Assembly: GCA_020349865.1 (NCBI GenBank)
Contig: CP070700.1
Span: forward strand, 3,365,724-3,396,494
Direction: 5' to 3'
DNA from: Desulfobacteraceae bacterium
GTDB taxonomy: Bacteria > Desulfobacterota > DSM-4660 > Desulfatiglandales > Desulfatiglandaceae
DNA length: 30,771 nucleotides
In this document: one piece after another, positions 1 to 8,208 of the stretch
How the letters are laid out: every line of letters starts with the position of its first letter
Position numbering within the stretch: the stretch's first letter is position 1
Notes under the pieces: generated by a model
Database searches by the model: none
Seen by the model: only the letters and a program-made list of their open reading frames with translations
What the model was told of the DNA's origin: nothing
Program-made: the position numbers and the translations under genes

Positions 1-10
1 AAAACCGGGG

Positions 11-910
11 CTATTCTCCCGGCTGTTTAACACTTTGAGTGCCAGGTCCCTCGGTTTCACTGATTTCATGTCCCAAAAAGGTGATCAGTCCCCTCTCAAC
101 CAGGTCAAGATCCACATCGGTATCATAACAAGGCCCAAAGGGCCTTTTGTTTAATATGCCAAAAGCAGGGATTGGATAGCTATCCTGGATACCACTCGTG
201 AGATCGCGTTCACACGCTACCCCAATAATAACATCCGGTTTTTTTTCAACCACGATCCTCCTGGCGAGCGTCCCACCGGTTGCCACTGACATGGACACAT
301 GGTATTTCTCCGAGAGAGACACCAAATCCTTTATCTTGCACTTGCCACAGGCCTTACAGTTCTCCACATTACCAGTGATTCTCACGGCGCATTCATGATT
401 CTGAAGACAATGGGGAAGGAGAATAAGAATTTTGTCCGGCGGGACCTTTCTGGCTTCGGCAAGAACCAATCGATTGTTAATGGCGACGAAAGACCTCCGA
501 ATCTCTTTTTTACCGATGCCCAGACACTTGCCCACTCCAACAAGCAAAGGAAACAGGACTCGAATCACCACGCCTCGTATACGGCGGTTGAAAAAAAGGT
601 TCCTCCCTCGGATGATGGTAAAAACAAGCGTGAGGGCACCGCCCAACCAGAAAAGGACAAAACCACCCAAGGCCACAGCCAAAATTCCAGGAAAACTGGG
701 GTGGATATTGGCCAGGCCAATAAATGGAACCCACCAGAGCAAAAAGGCCAAACCCACCATGACCACACAGGCAAGCAGCAAAAGGAAAATAAAAATCCTC
801 ATTTTAGGCTGCCCGATATCTTTAGGTTCAGCAGGTTCCTTTGCTTCAGCCTTTAACGAAACATTTGTCTGTTGAGACATGGCTTTTAAGGTCTTAGAAA
901 GGCCTTTCAT
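11..910 (-). CDS. DUF116 family membrane-anchored cysteine-motif protein
   Basis: This is a 299-aa DUF116-family protein of unknown biochemical role. Two hydrophobic segments lie near residues 37-66 and 75-102, after a polar N-terminus of about 35 residues. The C-terminal half carries the family's cysteine cluster (Cys168, 174, 185, 188, 191; core CKACGKC), which could bind a metal or an Fe-S cluster, and the stretches VATGGT and GVACERDL. The ATG has a GGGAG ribosome-binding site 5 nt upstream and lies 1 nt after the fmt stop, so the gene is translated in the def-fmt operon. From memory, DUF116 genes sit beside fmt and rsmB/sun in many Desulfobacterota; anything downstream of it here is outside the window. 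Family assignment is confident; function is not known. Confidence 0.85.
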   Translation of the reverse strand: MKGLSKTLKAMSQQTNVSLKAEAKEPAEPKDIGQPKMRIFIFLLLLACVVMVGLAFLLWWVPFIGLANIHPSFPGILAVALGGFVLFWLGGALTLVFTIIRGRNLFFNRRIRGVVIRVLFPLLVGVGKCLGIGKKEIRRSFVAINNRLVLAEARKVPPDKILILLPHCLQNHECAVRITGNVENCKACGKCKIKDLVSLSEKYHVSMSVATGGTLARRIVVEKKPDVIIGVACERDLTSGIQDSYPIPAFGILNKRPFGPCYDTDVDLDLVERGLITFLGHEISETEGPGTQSVKQPGE

Positions 911-911
911 G

Positions 912-1880
912 CTAACTCCCTAATAGGGTTCCTTTGTCCAAGGGAAATCCTCTCAGGAAATCCTTGGCAGAGAGTCTCTTTTTCCCCGGGATCTGTAATT
1001 CCCCGATCTTAACTGTGCCCTTGCCCGTTTCAACCATGAGTCCGCTCTCATCATGTCCTGCAACCCTCCCAGGCAGGCCGATTCGTCCTTTGTCCACAAC
1101 TTGGGACGAGAAGATCTTGATGTCCTTTCCTCGGAGCTTTGTAAAAGCGCCGGGCCAGGGGTCAAGCGCCCGAATAAGAGCCGATACTGTCTCAGCCGGT
1201 TTTTCCCATCTTATTAAAGACATATCCCGATCTATTTTGGGCGCATAGGTGGACTTGGCCTGATCTTGAAGCCTCTCCCTCAATCGATTTTCCGTCAGGT
1301 CCTTAAGGGTTCTAACAAGAAAGTCCCCGGCCAGGGCGGAAAGTCTATCGTGGAGCTGGCCTGCTGTTTCATTAGGTAATAGGGAAACTTCCTGCTGTAA
1401 GAGTATCGGTCCGGTATCAAGGCCTTCATCCATCCGCATGGCAGTGAGACCGGACTTGGCTTCGTTATTAATAATGGCCCATTGTATGGGTGCTGCGCCT
1501 CGATACTTGGGCAAAAGGGAGGCATGGATATTGAGAACTCCCCAAGAAGGAATGTCAAGGAGGTTCTTTTTCAGAATCTGGCCAAAGGCCACAACAACCA
1601 GGAGATCGGGTTGCTTTCCACGAATAATCTCACAGAATTGGGGAGCCGATGCCTTCTCGGGCTGCAAGACCTCAAGCTCATAGGCCGTGGCAGCTTGTTT
1701 AACCGGGGAGGGGACGATTTTCTTTCCTCTTCCCTTTGGTCTATCAGGCTGGGTGATCACTGACACGACTTCATGGCCGTGTTCAATAAGCGTTTTTAGG
1801 GCAGGAACAGCGAATTCAGGGGTCCCCATGAAAACGATCTTGGGCTGGACAGGAAAACTTTTTTTTGTCAGATCTTCCAC
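912..1880 (-). CDS. fmt: Methionyl-tRNA formyltransferase
   Basis: This cytoplasmic enzyme formylates initiator Met-tRNA with 10-formyltetrahydrofolate. The 322-aa length is typical. The N-terminal formyltransferase fold starts at KIVFMGTPEFAVP (residues 14-26), and the catalytic motif NIHASLLPKYRGAAP begins at Asn117-His119, with the catalytic Asp in LDTGPI at residue 155. The C-terminal tRNA-binding domain follows from about residue 210. The start is a GTG at 1880-1878: the only later ATG (Met18) lies inside the first beta strand and would destroy the fold. It follows def by 15 nt and abuts the DUF116 gene, so the three form one operon. No defects are seen. Confidence 0.95.
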   Translation of the reverse strand: MEDLTKKSFPVQPKIVFMGTPEFAVPALKTLIEHGHEVVSVITQPDRPKGRGKKIVPSPVKQAATAYELEVLQPEKASAPQFCEIIRGKQPDLLVVVAFGQILKKNLLDIPSWGVLNIHASLLPKYRGAAPIQWAIINNEAKSGLTAMRMDEGLDTGPILLQQEVSLLPNETAGQLHDRLSALAGDFLVRTLKDLTENRLRERLQDQAKSTYAPKIDRDMSLIRWEKPAETVSALIRALDPWPGAFTKLRGKDIKIFSSQVVDKGRIGLPGRVAGHDESGLMVETGKGTVKIGELQIPGKKRLSAKDFLRGFPLDKGTLLGS

Positions 1881-1895
1881 GAAAAAGGTGATTGG

Positions 1896-2414
1896 TTATG
1901 CGTTTTTTACCTTTTTTTTCAACTTCTTCTTATAAAGGGCCCTTTTAAGGCTACTTATATGATCAATGTAGAGGATGCCATTCAGATGATCGATTTCATG
2001 TTGTAAACAGATGGACATGAGTCCGTCTGCCTCAATATCCATTGGTTTACCATGCCGATCCATTCCTATGACCTTCACCTGTGCGTTGCGGGAGACCTCG
2101 GCCGAAAAGTCAACCACGCTCAGACAGGCTTCCTCAGATGCCACCTCCCCCTCACTTAGTACAATTTCTGGGTTAATCAGGGCACAAGGGTTTCTACCCT
2201 CTTTGCCCGGGTTAAGATCAAATACTATCACCCTTTTTAGTTCTCCCACTTGATTGGCAGCAAGGCCGATGCCAGGGGCCAGGTACATGGTATGGATCAT
2301 ATTGTCAATCAGGTCCTGGAGGTCGCCCTCAATATTCTCAATGGTCTCAGCTTTCACCCTGAGAACTTTATCAGGGTAAGTATAGATCTTCAATCCACTA
2401 TCATCGTTAGTCAT
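1896..2414 (-). CDS. def: Peptide deformylase
   Basis: This is an iron or zinc metallohydrolase that removes the N-formyl group from nascent proteins. All three family motifs are present in the 172-aa protein: GIGLAANQVG (48-57), EACLS with metal ligand Cys97, and QHEIDHL with the HEXXH core at 139-143. The C-terminus is a lysine-rich tail (about 157-170), which is common and may help ribosome association. It is the first gene of def-fmt-DUF116, and a sigma70-like promoter lies about 110-140 bp upstream on the same strand. The start has a weak AAGGT 10 nt upstream. Pairing with fmt is the usual arrangement. Confidence 0.95.
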   Translation of the reverse strand: MTNDDSGLKIYTYPDKVLRVKAETIENIEGDLQDLIDNMIHTMYLAPGIGLAANQVGELKRVIVFDLNPGKEGRNPCALINPEIVLSEGEVASEEACLSVVDFSAEVSRNAQVKVIGMDRHGKPMDIEADGLMSICLQHEIDHLNGILYIDHISSLKRALYKKKLKKKVKNA

Positions 2415-2522
2415 TTAATACTTTACCTTATAGATCATTTATGATTCAGCCTGCTTATCCTGTTGGCTCAAAATCCCTTTTGCGACCGAATGAGAGAAAT
2501 GATTTTTATGTAAGCGCACTCT

Positions 2523-2551
2523 ATTGTATACACTCCACGTGAATAAATCAA
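2523..2551 (-). promoter_or_regulatory. Candidate sigma70 promoter for def-fmt-DUF116
   Basis: On the minus strand, TTGATT (2551-2546) and TACAAT (2528-2523) are separated by exactly 17 nt. They match the -35 and -10 consensus at 4/6 and 5/6 positions. The predicted start of transcription is near 2516, giving a leader of about 100 nt before def. The position between two divergent genes fits. This is a consensus match only. Confidence 0.5.
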
Positions 2552-2608
2552 GGAACACGGAGGATAAAACCTGCTTGACTTTTCCATGTCATATACCTAT
2601 CAAAAGGC

Positions 2609-3202
2609 ATGACGAAAAGAGTAGTAGAATTTCTATTTGAAGTGGGCATGTTAAAAAAAACCCCTCGCACCGGTTACCAGTTCCTCGGGTCAGGCGGGGA
2701 ATCCGTGGCGGATCATTCTTTCCGTACGGCCGTGATCGGCTACGTGCTCGCCTCTCAGGAACCAGAAGCGGACCGTAACAAGGTCGTTTTGATGTGCCTT
2801 TTTCACGACTTTCCCGAGGCCAGGACCGGCGATCACAATTATGTGAATAAAAGATACGTGAAAACCGATGAGGAAAGAGCAGTTCAAGACCAAGTTCAAG
2901 GGCTGCATTTAGACAATGAGATTGTAGGTCTTATCCGTGAATTCAATGGATGCGATACGCTGGAAGCCCGTCTGGCCAAAGACGCAGATCAACTTGACCT
3001 TATCCTGGAATTAAAGGAACAACTGGATTCAGGCAATCCCAACGCAAAAGACTGGCTATCCTATGCCGTCAGAAGGATACTTACAGATGGTGCCAAACAA
3101 ATGGCCCAGGAAGTATTGACCACTAATAGCTCAGATTGGTGGTTCGATAAAAAAACCGATTGGTGGGTCAATGGCCCTGATAACCAAATGGAAAGAGAAT
3201 AG
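2609..3202 (+). CDS. HD-domain phosphohydrolase (YfbR/5'-nucleotidase-like)
   Basis: This 197-aa protein belongs to the HD superfamily of metal-dependent phosphohydrolases. The metal-binding residues can be followed: His36 (ADHSFR), His66-Asp67 (FHDFPEA) and an Asp in AKDADQLD near residue 126. Its layout resembles YfbR-type deoxynucleoside 5'-monophosphatases, but the substrate cannot be read from sequence. The ATG at 2609 is close behind an AAAAGG; Met14 (2648) is an alternative start, but the residues before it match how I remember the family starting. The downstream TonB-like gene begins 31 nt after the stop, so the two may be cotranscribed. Confidence 0.8.
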   Translation: MTKRVVEFLFEVGMLKKTPRTGYQFLGSGGESVADHSFRTAVIGYVLASQEPEADRNKVVLMCLFHDFPEARTGDHNYVNKRYVKTDEERAVQDQVQGLHLDNEIVGLIREFNGCDTLEARLAKDADQLDLILELKEQLDSGNPNAKDWLSYAVRRILTDGAKQMAQEVLTTNSSDWWFDKKTDWWVNGPDNQMERE

Positions 3203-3233
3203 GGCCTACGTCCTCCTGAGCGGGAGGGTGGTC

Positions 3234-3773
3234 ATGCGGATCAGCTTGATTGTTTCCCTGCTATTCCATGTATGCGTCCTTATGGTTGTTCAAAAGGCCT
3301 TCCCCATTAGCTGGGTGACCGAGCCCCTGCGAACATACCACGTCGAACTGCTTAGGCCACCCATTGATCCCCTCGATGATGATGAAACACCAGGAGCGGA
3401 TCTGGCCAAGGTCAACACTGAGGAAAAGACACCGCCCCAGGAAACCGAAGACACGATCTCCCTGGATACAAAGGATAAGAAATATACATCATATGCAAAA
3501 GTGATCAAGGCAAGATTGATGAAACACTGGAAATATCCGAGAGAAGCTTGGGAAAATCTTATTGAAGGGAAAGTTTTGGTTCTCTTTAGCCTGAACAGAC
3601 AAGGATATTTAAAGGAAATAAAGATCTTGAACCCTTCCGCTTATGAGATTCTTAACAAGGAGGCAGAAAGGGCAATTCGGTCCGCCGCTCCCTTCCCGCC
3701 TTTTCCGGGCTCGGTGACGGTAGCCAGGTTAAACATCAGGGCCGATTTCGCTTATAGGCTCACAGCCCGCTGA
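3234..3773 (+). CDS. TonB-family energy transducer (TonB C-terminal domain)
   Basis: This is a 179-aa TonB-like protein that would span the periplasm and pass proton-motive energy to an outer-membrane receptor. It has an N-terminal membrane anchor (about residues 3-22), an acidic Pro/Asp/Glu-rich linker (about 40-82), and a TonB C-terminal domain (about 85-175) with WKYPREAW at 99-106 and a predicted beta strand VLVLFSLNRQG. I start it at the ATG at 3234, which has GGGAGGG at 3222-3228 with 5-nt spacing. An in-frame ATG at 3171 would overlap the HD gene and put about 21 charged residues before the anchor. No exbB/exbD or receptor gene is nearby, so the partner is unknown. Confidence 0.8.
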   Translation: MRISLIVSLLFHVCVLMVVQKAFPISWVTEPLRTYHVELLRPPIDPLDDDETPGADLAKVNTEEKTPPQETEDTISLDTKDKKYTSYAKVIKARLMKHWKYPREAWENLIEGKVLVLFSLNRQGYLKEIKILNPSAYEILNKEAERAIRSAAPFPPFPGSVTVARLNIRADFAYRLTAR

Positions 3774-3786
3774 TGAACGGGAGAGG

Positions 3787-4308
3787 TTACTTTTTCAGGA
3801 TAATGGGCTCAGGCTGATATTCTCCTGAGCTAACCTGTTCCCAAAAGGCTTTCTCGTCTTTTTGCCAATCATGGCCAAAGGTGACATTGAAGAAATTACC
3901 CAATCGATCGAACAAACGCCGCCAGCCGGACTGGTGCCCCAAGGTGAGAACGTCCTCAAGGAAGGGTATGATTTCTGACATTTTTTCCTTGGGAATATAA
4001 GCCCTTGCGCCCATCTCGATAGATTTCTTAAGTGTCTCTACCGAAAGGGCATGTGCAGTTAGCATAACTGTGGGAAAACCCAAATGAACAGCGGCGTTTA
4101 AAAGGTCAAAGCCGCGAACGCCCATGATGTCTAATATAACGAGATCATAAGTCCAAGACCGGACCAGTTGATAGCCCATATCGTAGTCCGTGGCCTTATC
4201 AAATATCAGATCTTCAAAATCGGAGAGCTGTTCCTCCAGCGTTTCAAGCACGTCCGGCTCATCATCCACCGCCAATAGGCGCTTATTGTTTAACACGCTT
4301 TCCCCCAT
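3787..4308 (-). CDS. Orphan response regulator with short C-terminal extension
   Basis: This 173-aa protein has a complete receiver domain in its first ~120 residues: acidic pair Asp15-Asp16 (LAVDDEPD), phospho-acceptor Asp60 (VILDIMG), Thr84 (MLTAHA) and conserved Lys107 (YIPKEK). The remaining ~50 residues (RRLFDRLGNFFNVTFGHDW onward) match no DNA-binding or enzymatic output domain I recognise. I chose the ATG at 4308 because GGAGG (complement of 4316-4320) is 7 nt upstream; a TTG two codons earlier is less likely. No histidine kinase is adjacent. Its stop lies 13 bp from the convergent tonB-like gene, and its start lies 48 bp after the nitroreductase stop. Confidence 0.8.
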   Translation of the reverse strand: MGESVLNNKRLLAVDDEPDVLETLEEQLSDFEDLIFDKATDYDMGYQLVRSWTYDLVILDIMGVRGFDLLNAAVHLGFPTVMLTAHALSVETLKKSIEMGARAYIPKEKMSEIIPFLEDVLTLGHQSGWRRLFDRLGNFFNVTFGHDWQKDEKAFWEQVSSGEYQPEPIILKK

Positions 4309-4356
4309 GAACAAACCTCCTCAAGCCGATAGACTTCCCCAGAAAATCTGACGTTA

Positions 4357-4929
4357 TTAGCGGATATAGGTTGTTTTTTCTTTGACATCCTTTCTGGGTG
4401 TTTCTTGTGGCCCGCTGCCTGCCTTACCAAGGCATACAAGTGCCACAGGCGTTTTTTCAGGATCAATGTCAAGGATGTCTCTCATCTTCTTCTTATCAAA
4501 AAAGGTAAACCACAGGCTGCCAAGACCCAGGGCATGAGCGGCCAGATGCATATTCTGGATGGCTGCGGCGCAGGCGTACTGATAGCCAACCTTTCCTTCT
4601 TCAAGGAATATATCAATGCCTGACTTCTCAGGGTTGCCTATGACTGAAATGATGACCGGGACTGACTTCAAAAAGTCAGTCTTATAGCCCCCCAGCCACT
4701 TCCAGCCACTTTTTTCAAGAGCCCATTCCCGGCATCTTTCCGCTTCTGAGTAAATCTTTTCTTTCATTTCCTGGTTGGTAATAACGATGAATTCCCATCC
4801 CTGCATATTCAGGGGAGATGGTGCCCAGATGGCAGCTTCTAAGATCTTTTCAATCGCTTCATCACTGACCGGTTCGGGCAGAAAGTCCCGGCAGCTCCGC
4901 CTTTCTCTAATGGCTGTAAAAACATCCAT
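4357..4929 (-). CDS. Nitroreductase-family FMN oxidoreductase
   Basis: This is a 190-aa member of the nitroreductase superfamily: FMN-dependent, usually homodimeric, using NAD(P)H. Visible signatures are the FMN-phosphate-binding RERRSCRDF near residues 8-16, the second flavin motif APSPLNMQGW at 36-45, and GLGSLWF plus ALVCLGKAG in the C-terminal half. I place the start at the ATG at 4929, which has AAAGGAG (complement of 4937-4943) at 7-nt spacing; an ATG nine codons upstream lacks a comparable site. The natural substrate is not predictable. The gene lies between the response regulator and ligase 1, all on the minus strand. Confidence 0.85.
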   Translation of the reverse strand: MDVFTAIRERRSCRDFLPEPVSDEAIEKILEAAIWAPSPLNMQGWEFIVITNQEMKEKIYSEAERCREWALEKSGWKWLGGYKTDFLKSVPVIISVIGNPEKSGIDIFLEEGKVGYQYACAAAIQNMHLAAHALGLGSLWFTFFDKKKMRDILDIDPEKTPVALVCLGKAGSGPQETPRKDVKEKTTYIR

Positions 4930-5006
4930 CTTCCTGCTCCTTTCTATTAAGTTCATTGGTAAAGGGTAAGTAAAGTAAAATTATATTAACAGCTGTTTAA
5001 GTGACA

Positions 5007-6665
5007 TCACGATGCTCTTTTCTCTTTAGAGAGCCGCCTGCGTTCCTCGTCGCGGATTTCCCGTCTCAAGAGTTTTCCCACCTTTGATTTGGGCAGCATA
5101 TCCCTGAACTCAATGTAGCCTGGCACCTTATAGGATGCCAACCTCTCACGGCACCATTTGAGGAGGTCTGCACCGCCCACGCCCCTGGCATCCTCTTTTA
5201 AAACCACAATGGCCTTGACCCGTTCCCCCACCTTGACGTCAGGCACACCCACCACGCAGGCGCCAATGACGGTGGGATGGTCCTGGAGCACCGCTTCAAC
5301 CTCGGAGGCTGAAACTCTATAGCCCTTATGCTTGATGATATCCGCCGAACGTTCCACATAGACCAGTTCTCCGTCAGCATCCTGGCTGACAAAGTCTCCC
5401 ATCCGGTAATAGATTTTTCCGTTGAGATCCACATAGGAATACTTGGTCTCCTCGGGCTTGTTCCAGTATTCTTTTATGGTATAGGGTGAGGTTACCAGGA
5501 GTTCTCCACTTTCCCCCCTAGGAACCGGTTTCAGGGTTTCCGGATCTACCACAATGCACTGTCTGCTTTTCAAAGGCAGACCTATGGCCGTAGGCTTGGG
5601 TTCCCTGTCGATGCGGCTGTAGGTCACGTGACCGGCCTCAGTGGAGCCATAAACCTGGTAAATGGGAACACCGAATCGTTCTTTCCAGCGGTTAAAAACT
5701 TCTATGGGCAACACATCGCCACCGCAGTAGCAATAGGTCAGGGATCTTAAGTCATAGCGGTCGAGGCGGTCATTTTCCAGAATCATTCGGTACAGGGCAG
5801 GAACACCCAGGAGCCAGCGTGTCCTATGCCGCTCAATGGTCTCGAGAATGGCATCTACCTGGGGCATGGGCATAAGCAGTGTGGTGTTGCCTTTATTGAG
5901 CCCCAAAGACATACACAGACCTAAGGCCATAATGTGGAAAAGGGGGTTGACTGCGATATAGACATCGTCTCCTTCCCTGAGATAGTCCCCTGCCACATCT
6001 TCCGTCACATCGTTCACGTAGGAAGTCATGCCGATGTGATTCCCTGGTACGCCTTTTGGAAAACCGGTAGTCCCACCTGTATAAAGAATGTAGGAGAGAT
6101 CTTTCCACGGGTCCAGTTCCACGTGTGATTTTAGGGGCGGGTGTCGCAACAGGGATCTAAAAGAATGAACACGGCTGTCCCGGTCAACTTTGCCATTGGG
6201 GATCTTGTCAAAGAGGACCCCCAGATACCTTTTCCAGAACGGAAGGAGGTCTGCCAGATTGGTCACGATGGCCCGCTTGAGTCCTGTGCTGGCCAAGACC
6301 TCCTTCACATAGCAGAAGTTGGTGTCCAGGCAGATGACTGTTTCCGCACCCGAGTCTTTGATCATGTACTCGATTTCAAAAGAGGTATAAATCGGTGATA
6401 CCGGCACAATCACGGCACCAATTTTCTGGATACCCAGGAATGCAATAATCCATTGGATGCAGTTGGCAATGTAAATCATGACCCGATCGCCCTTGTTGAC
6501 ACCCATTTCATCGAGGGCGCCGGCAAACCGTTCACTGAGATCCCGCAGGTGAGCGTAAGTGAACCTCTCTCCAAGGTAAAGCACTGCGGTTCGATCCGGA
6601 TAACGGTCACTCATCCGGTCGAATCGGGTAAAGGTTAATTCCTTTTCTAATACTTCCTCGTTCAT
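5007..6665 (-). CDS. Acyl/aryl-CoA ligase (AMP-forming), cassette 1
   Basis: This 552-aa ANL-superfamily enzyme would convert a carboxylate, ATP and CoA to acyl-CoA, AMP and PPi. Motifs occur in order: P-loop YTGGTTGFPKG (195-205), YGSTEAG (339-345), YRMGD with ribose-binding Asp424, RSAD (from Arg439), the hinge region KHKGYRVS (446-453), and catalytic Lys531 in SKVGKLLRRE. It is closest in feel to medium/long-chain or aryl-CoA ligases of Desulfobacterota; chain length or ring preference cannot be read. It starts 15 nt after livF of cassette 1 on the same strand, so it is likely the last gene of that operon. That position suggests it activates the imported substrate. A close paralogue lies at 12087-13742. 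Confidence 0.88.
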   Translation of the reverse strand: MNEEVLEKELTFTRFDRMSDRYPDRTAVLYLGERFTYAHLRDLSERFAGALDEMGVNKGDRVMIYIANCIQWIIAFLGIQKIGAVIVPVSPIYTSFEIEYMIKDSGAETVICLDTNFCYVKEVLASTGLKRAIVTNLADLLPFWKRYLGVLFDKIPNGKVDRDSRVHSFRSLLRHPPLKSHVELDPWKDLSYILYTGGTTGFPKGVPGNHIGMTSYVNDVTEDVAGDYLREGDDVYIAVNPLFHIMALGLCMSLGLNKGNTTLLMPMPQVDAILETIERHRTRWLLGVPALYRMILENDRLDRYDLRSLTYCYCGGDVLPIEVFNRWKERFGVPIYQVYGSTEAGHVTYSRIDREPKPTAIGLPLKSRQCIVVDPETLKPVPRGESGELLVTSPYTIKEYWNKPEETKYSYVDLNGKIYYRMGDFVSQDADGELVYVERSADIIKHKGYRVSASEVEAVLQDHPTVIGACVVGVPDVKVGERVKAIVVLKEDARGVGGADLLKWCRERLASYKVPGYIEFRDMLPKSKVGKLLRREIRDEERRRLSKEKRAS

Positions 6666-6680
6666 TGTTATGACCTGCTA

Positions 6681-7427
6681 TTAAACCCCAAAGTAAGCCG
6701 AGCGGACATCAGGGTTATTTAACAACTCCTCTCGTGTTCCTTCCAGAACTGCGGCCCCGTTTTCCAGGATAAAGCCGTAATCCACAACGGGCAGGACAGG
6801 GCGGGCATATTGTTCGGTCACTATGATAGAGATCTCTTTTTCATCGCGAATCTCTTTGGTTGACCGGACCATAATACTCTGGATCAAGGGGCTGAGACCC
6901 AGCAGAGGTTCATCCAAGAGCAGCAATTTGGGCTGAGCCATGAGCGCACGGCCAATGGCCAGCATCTGCTGCTCTCCGCCACTTAAGAATCCGCCGACCC
7001 TTTTCTTGAGTTTTTCAAGGGCCGGGTATACTTTAAACACGTATTCCAGACTATCCTTGGCCTGGGATGGAGAGGCAAGGTAAGCGCCGATACGCAGGTT
7101 CTCCAGGACGTTGCATTCGGGGAATATCCTTCTTCGCTCAGGGCAGAGGACAATCCCTGCCTTAGCCCGCTTGCTCGGTTTAAGACCCATGATGTCCTGC
7201 CCAAAATAGCGTATCTCCCCCAGAACCGTTATCCGCTCGCCACCGGCCATTTCCTCTTTCTTCTTGATGTCCTCCATGATACCCGACAGGGTATACATAA
7301 GGGTAGACTTGCCGGCACTGTTCGCCCCAAACACTCCAACAATTTGATTGGCCTCACAATTGATACTGACGTTATTGAGGGCCAGCATGTTTTCATAGAA
7401 GACCATCAGCCCCTTTGCCTCAAGCAT
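6681..7427 (-). CDS. livF: LIV-type ABC transporter ATP-binding protein LivF, cassette 1
   Basis: This is a 248-aa cytoplasmic ATPase of a branched-chain amino acid (LIV/HAAT)-type importer. Walker A is GANSAGKST (34-42; a Ser replaces the usual second Gly), the signature is LSGGEQQ (148-154) and Walker B is LLLLDEP (168-174). The terminal NPDVRSAYFGV is typical of LivF. An extra stretch rich in Lys/Glu (about 52-62, IMEDIKKKEEM) precedes the segment corresponding to the Q-loop region. It overlaps livG by 8 nt and is followed by the ligase 15 nt later. The substrate is probably a carboxylate rather than an amino acid, judging only from the attached ligase. Confidence 0.9.
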   Translation of the reverse strand: MLEAKGLMVFYENMLALNNVSINCEANQIVGVFGANSAGKSTLMYTLSGIMEDIKKKEEMAGGERITVLGEIRYFGQDIMGLKPSKRAKAGIVLCPERRRIFPECNVLENLRIGAYLASPSQAKDSLEYVFKVYPALEKLKKRVGGFLSGGEQQMLAIGRALMAQPKLLLLDEPLLGLSPLIQSIMVRSTKEIRDEKEISIIVTEQYARPVLPVVDYGFILENGAAVLEGTREELLNNPDVRSAYFGV

Positions 7428-8208
7428 AGCTCATGACCTCCTCGACCTCCTCTGAGCCGAAATATGCCTCCTTTACCTTCTCGCTGGCCATGACTTCTTC
7501 AGCCGTCCCCTCAATGAGCTTCTCACCAAAGTTCAATACCATAACCCGGTTGGCCACCTGGAATAACTCCCGCAGTCGATGCTCAATCATTATCAGGGTA
7601 ATGCCGTCCATCTGAAGGCGTTCTATGAGGGGCACCATGCTGGCAATCTCACTCATGCTCAGGCCGGAAAACACCTCGTCACAGAGAATCATCATAGGCT
7701 TCAGGGCCAGGCAACGGGCAAGCTCAAGGCGTTTGAGGTATCCGGTGGGCAGGGTAGAAGCTATTTTATAAGGGACAAAGGAATCTCTTTCAAAGCCGAT
7801 CTCCTCTAAGATATCGATGCCTACAGTATTTCGGTCCCCTAATTTACCACCTCCTCGCCAGCCTCCCGTGCGTTTGGCCCGGGGTGAGAACAGGGGAATT
7901 ACCAGGTTCTTGTAAGCAGGAAGGCTGTAATAAGGTCGCATTATCTGGAAGGTGCGCGTGACACCCATATCCGCGATCTTGTGGGCGGGTTTGCCACTGA
8001 TATCCTTGCCATGGTAAAGCACCCTACCTGAGGTCATCTTGATGAATCCGGTGATGCAGTTTATCAAGGTAGTCTTGCCGGAACCGTTGGGGCCGATGAC
8101 GCCCAATATTTCTCCTTCATGAACATCGAAAGTGACCCGGTTTAATGCTAAGATACCGCCAAAGGTCTTGGTGACCTCTTTAACTTCCAGGATCGGTTGA
8201 TCATTCAT
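7420..8208 (-). CDS. livG: LIV-type ABC transporter ATP-binding protein LivG, cassette 1
   Basis: This is a 262-aa ATPase subunit with Walker A GPNGSGKTT (39-47), Q-loop RTFQIMRPY (85-93), Walker B MILCDE (173-178) and switch His210 (MIEHRL). The ABC signature is unusual: LPTGYLKR (153-160) replaces the LSxGQ-type motif, and Walker B runs into Val rather than the usual Pro. I start it at the ATG at 8208, which forms an ATGA overlap with the livM stop and has AAAGGTGG 8 nt upstream. A GTG four codons earlier is possible. It is translationally coupled to livM upstream and livF downstream. Confidence 0.9.
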   Translation of the reverse strand: MNDQPILEVKEVTKTFGGILALNRVTFDVHEGEILGVIGPNGSGKTTLINCITGFIKMTSGRVLYHGKDISGKPAHKIADMGVTRTFQIMRPYYSLPAYKNLVIPLFSPRAKRTGGWRGGGKLGDRNTVGIDILEEIGFERDSFVPYKIASTLPTGYLKRLELARCLALKPMMILCDEVFSGLSMSEIASMVPLIERLQMDGITLIMIEHRLRELFQVANRVMVLNFGEKLIEGTAEEVMASEKVKEAYFGSEEVEEVMSYA

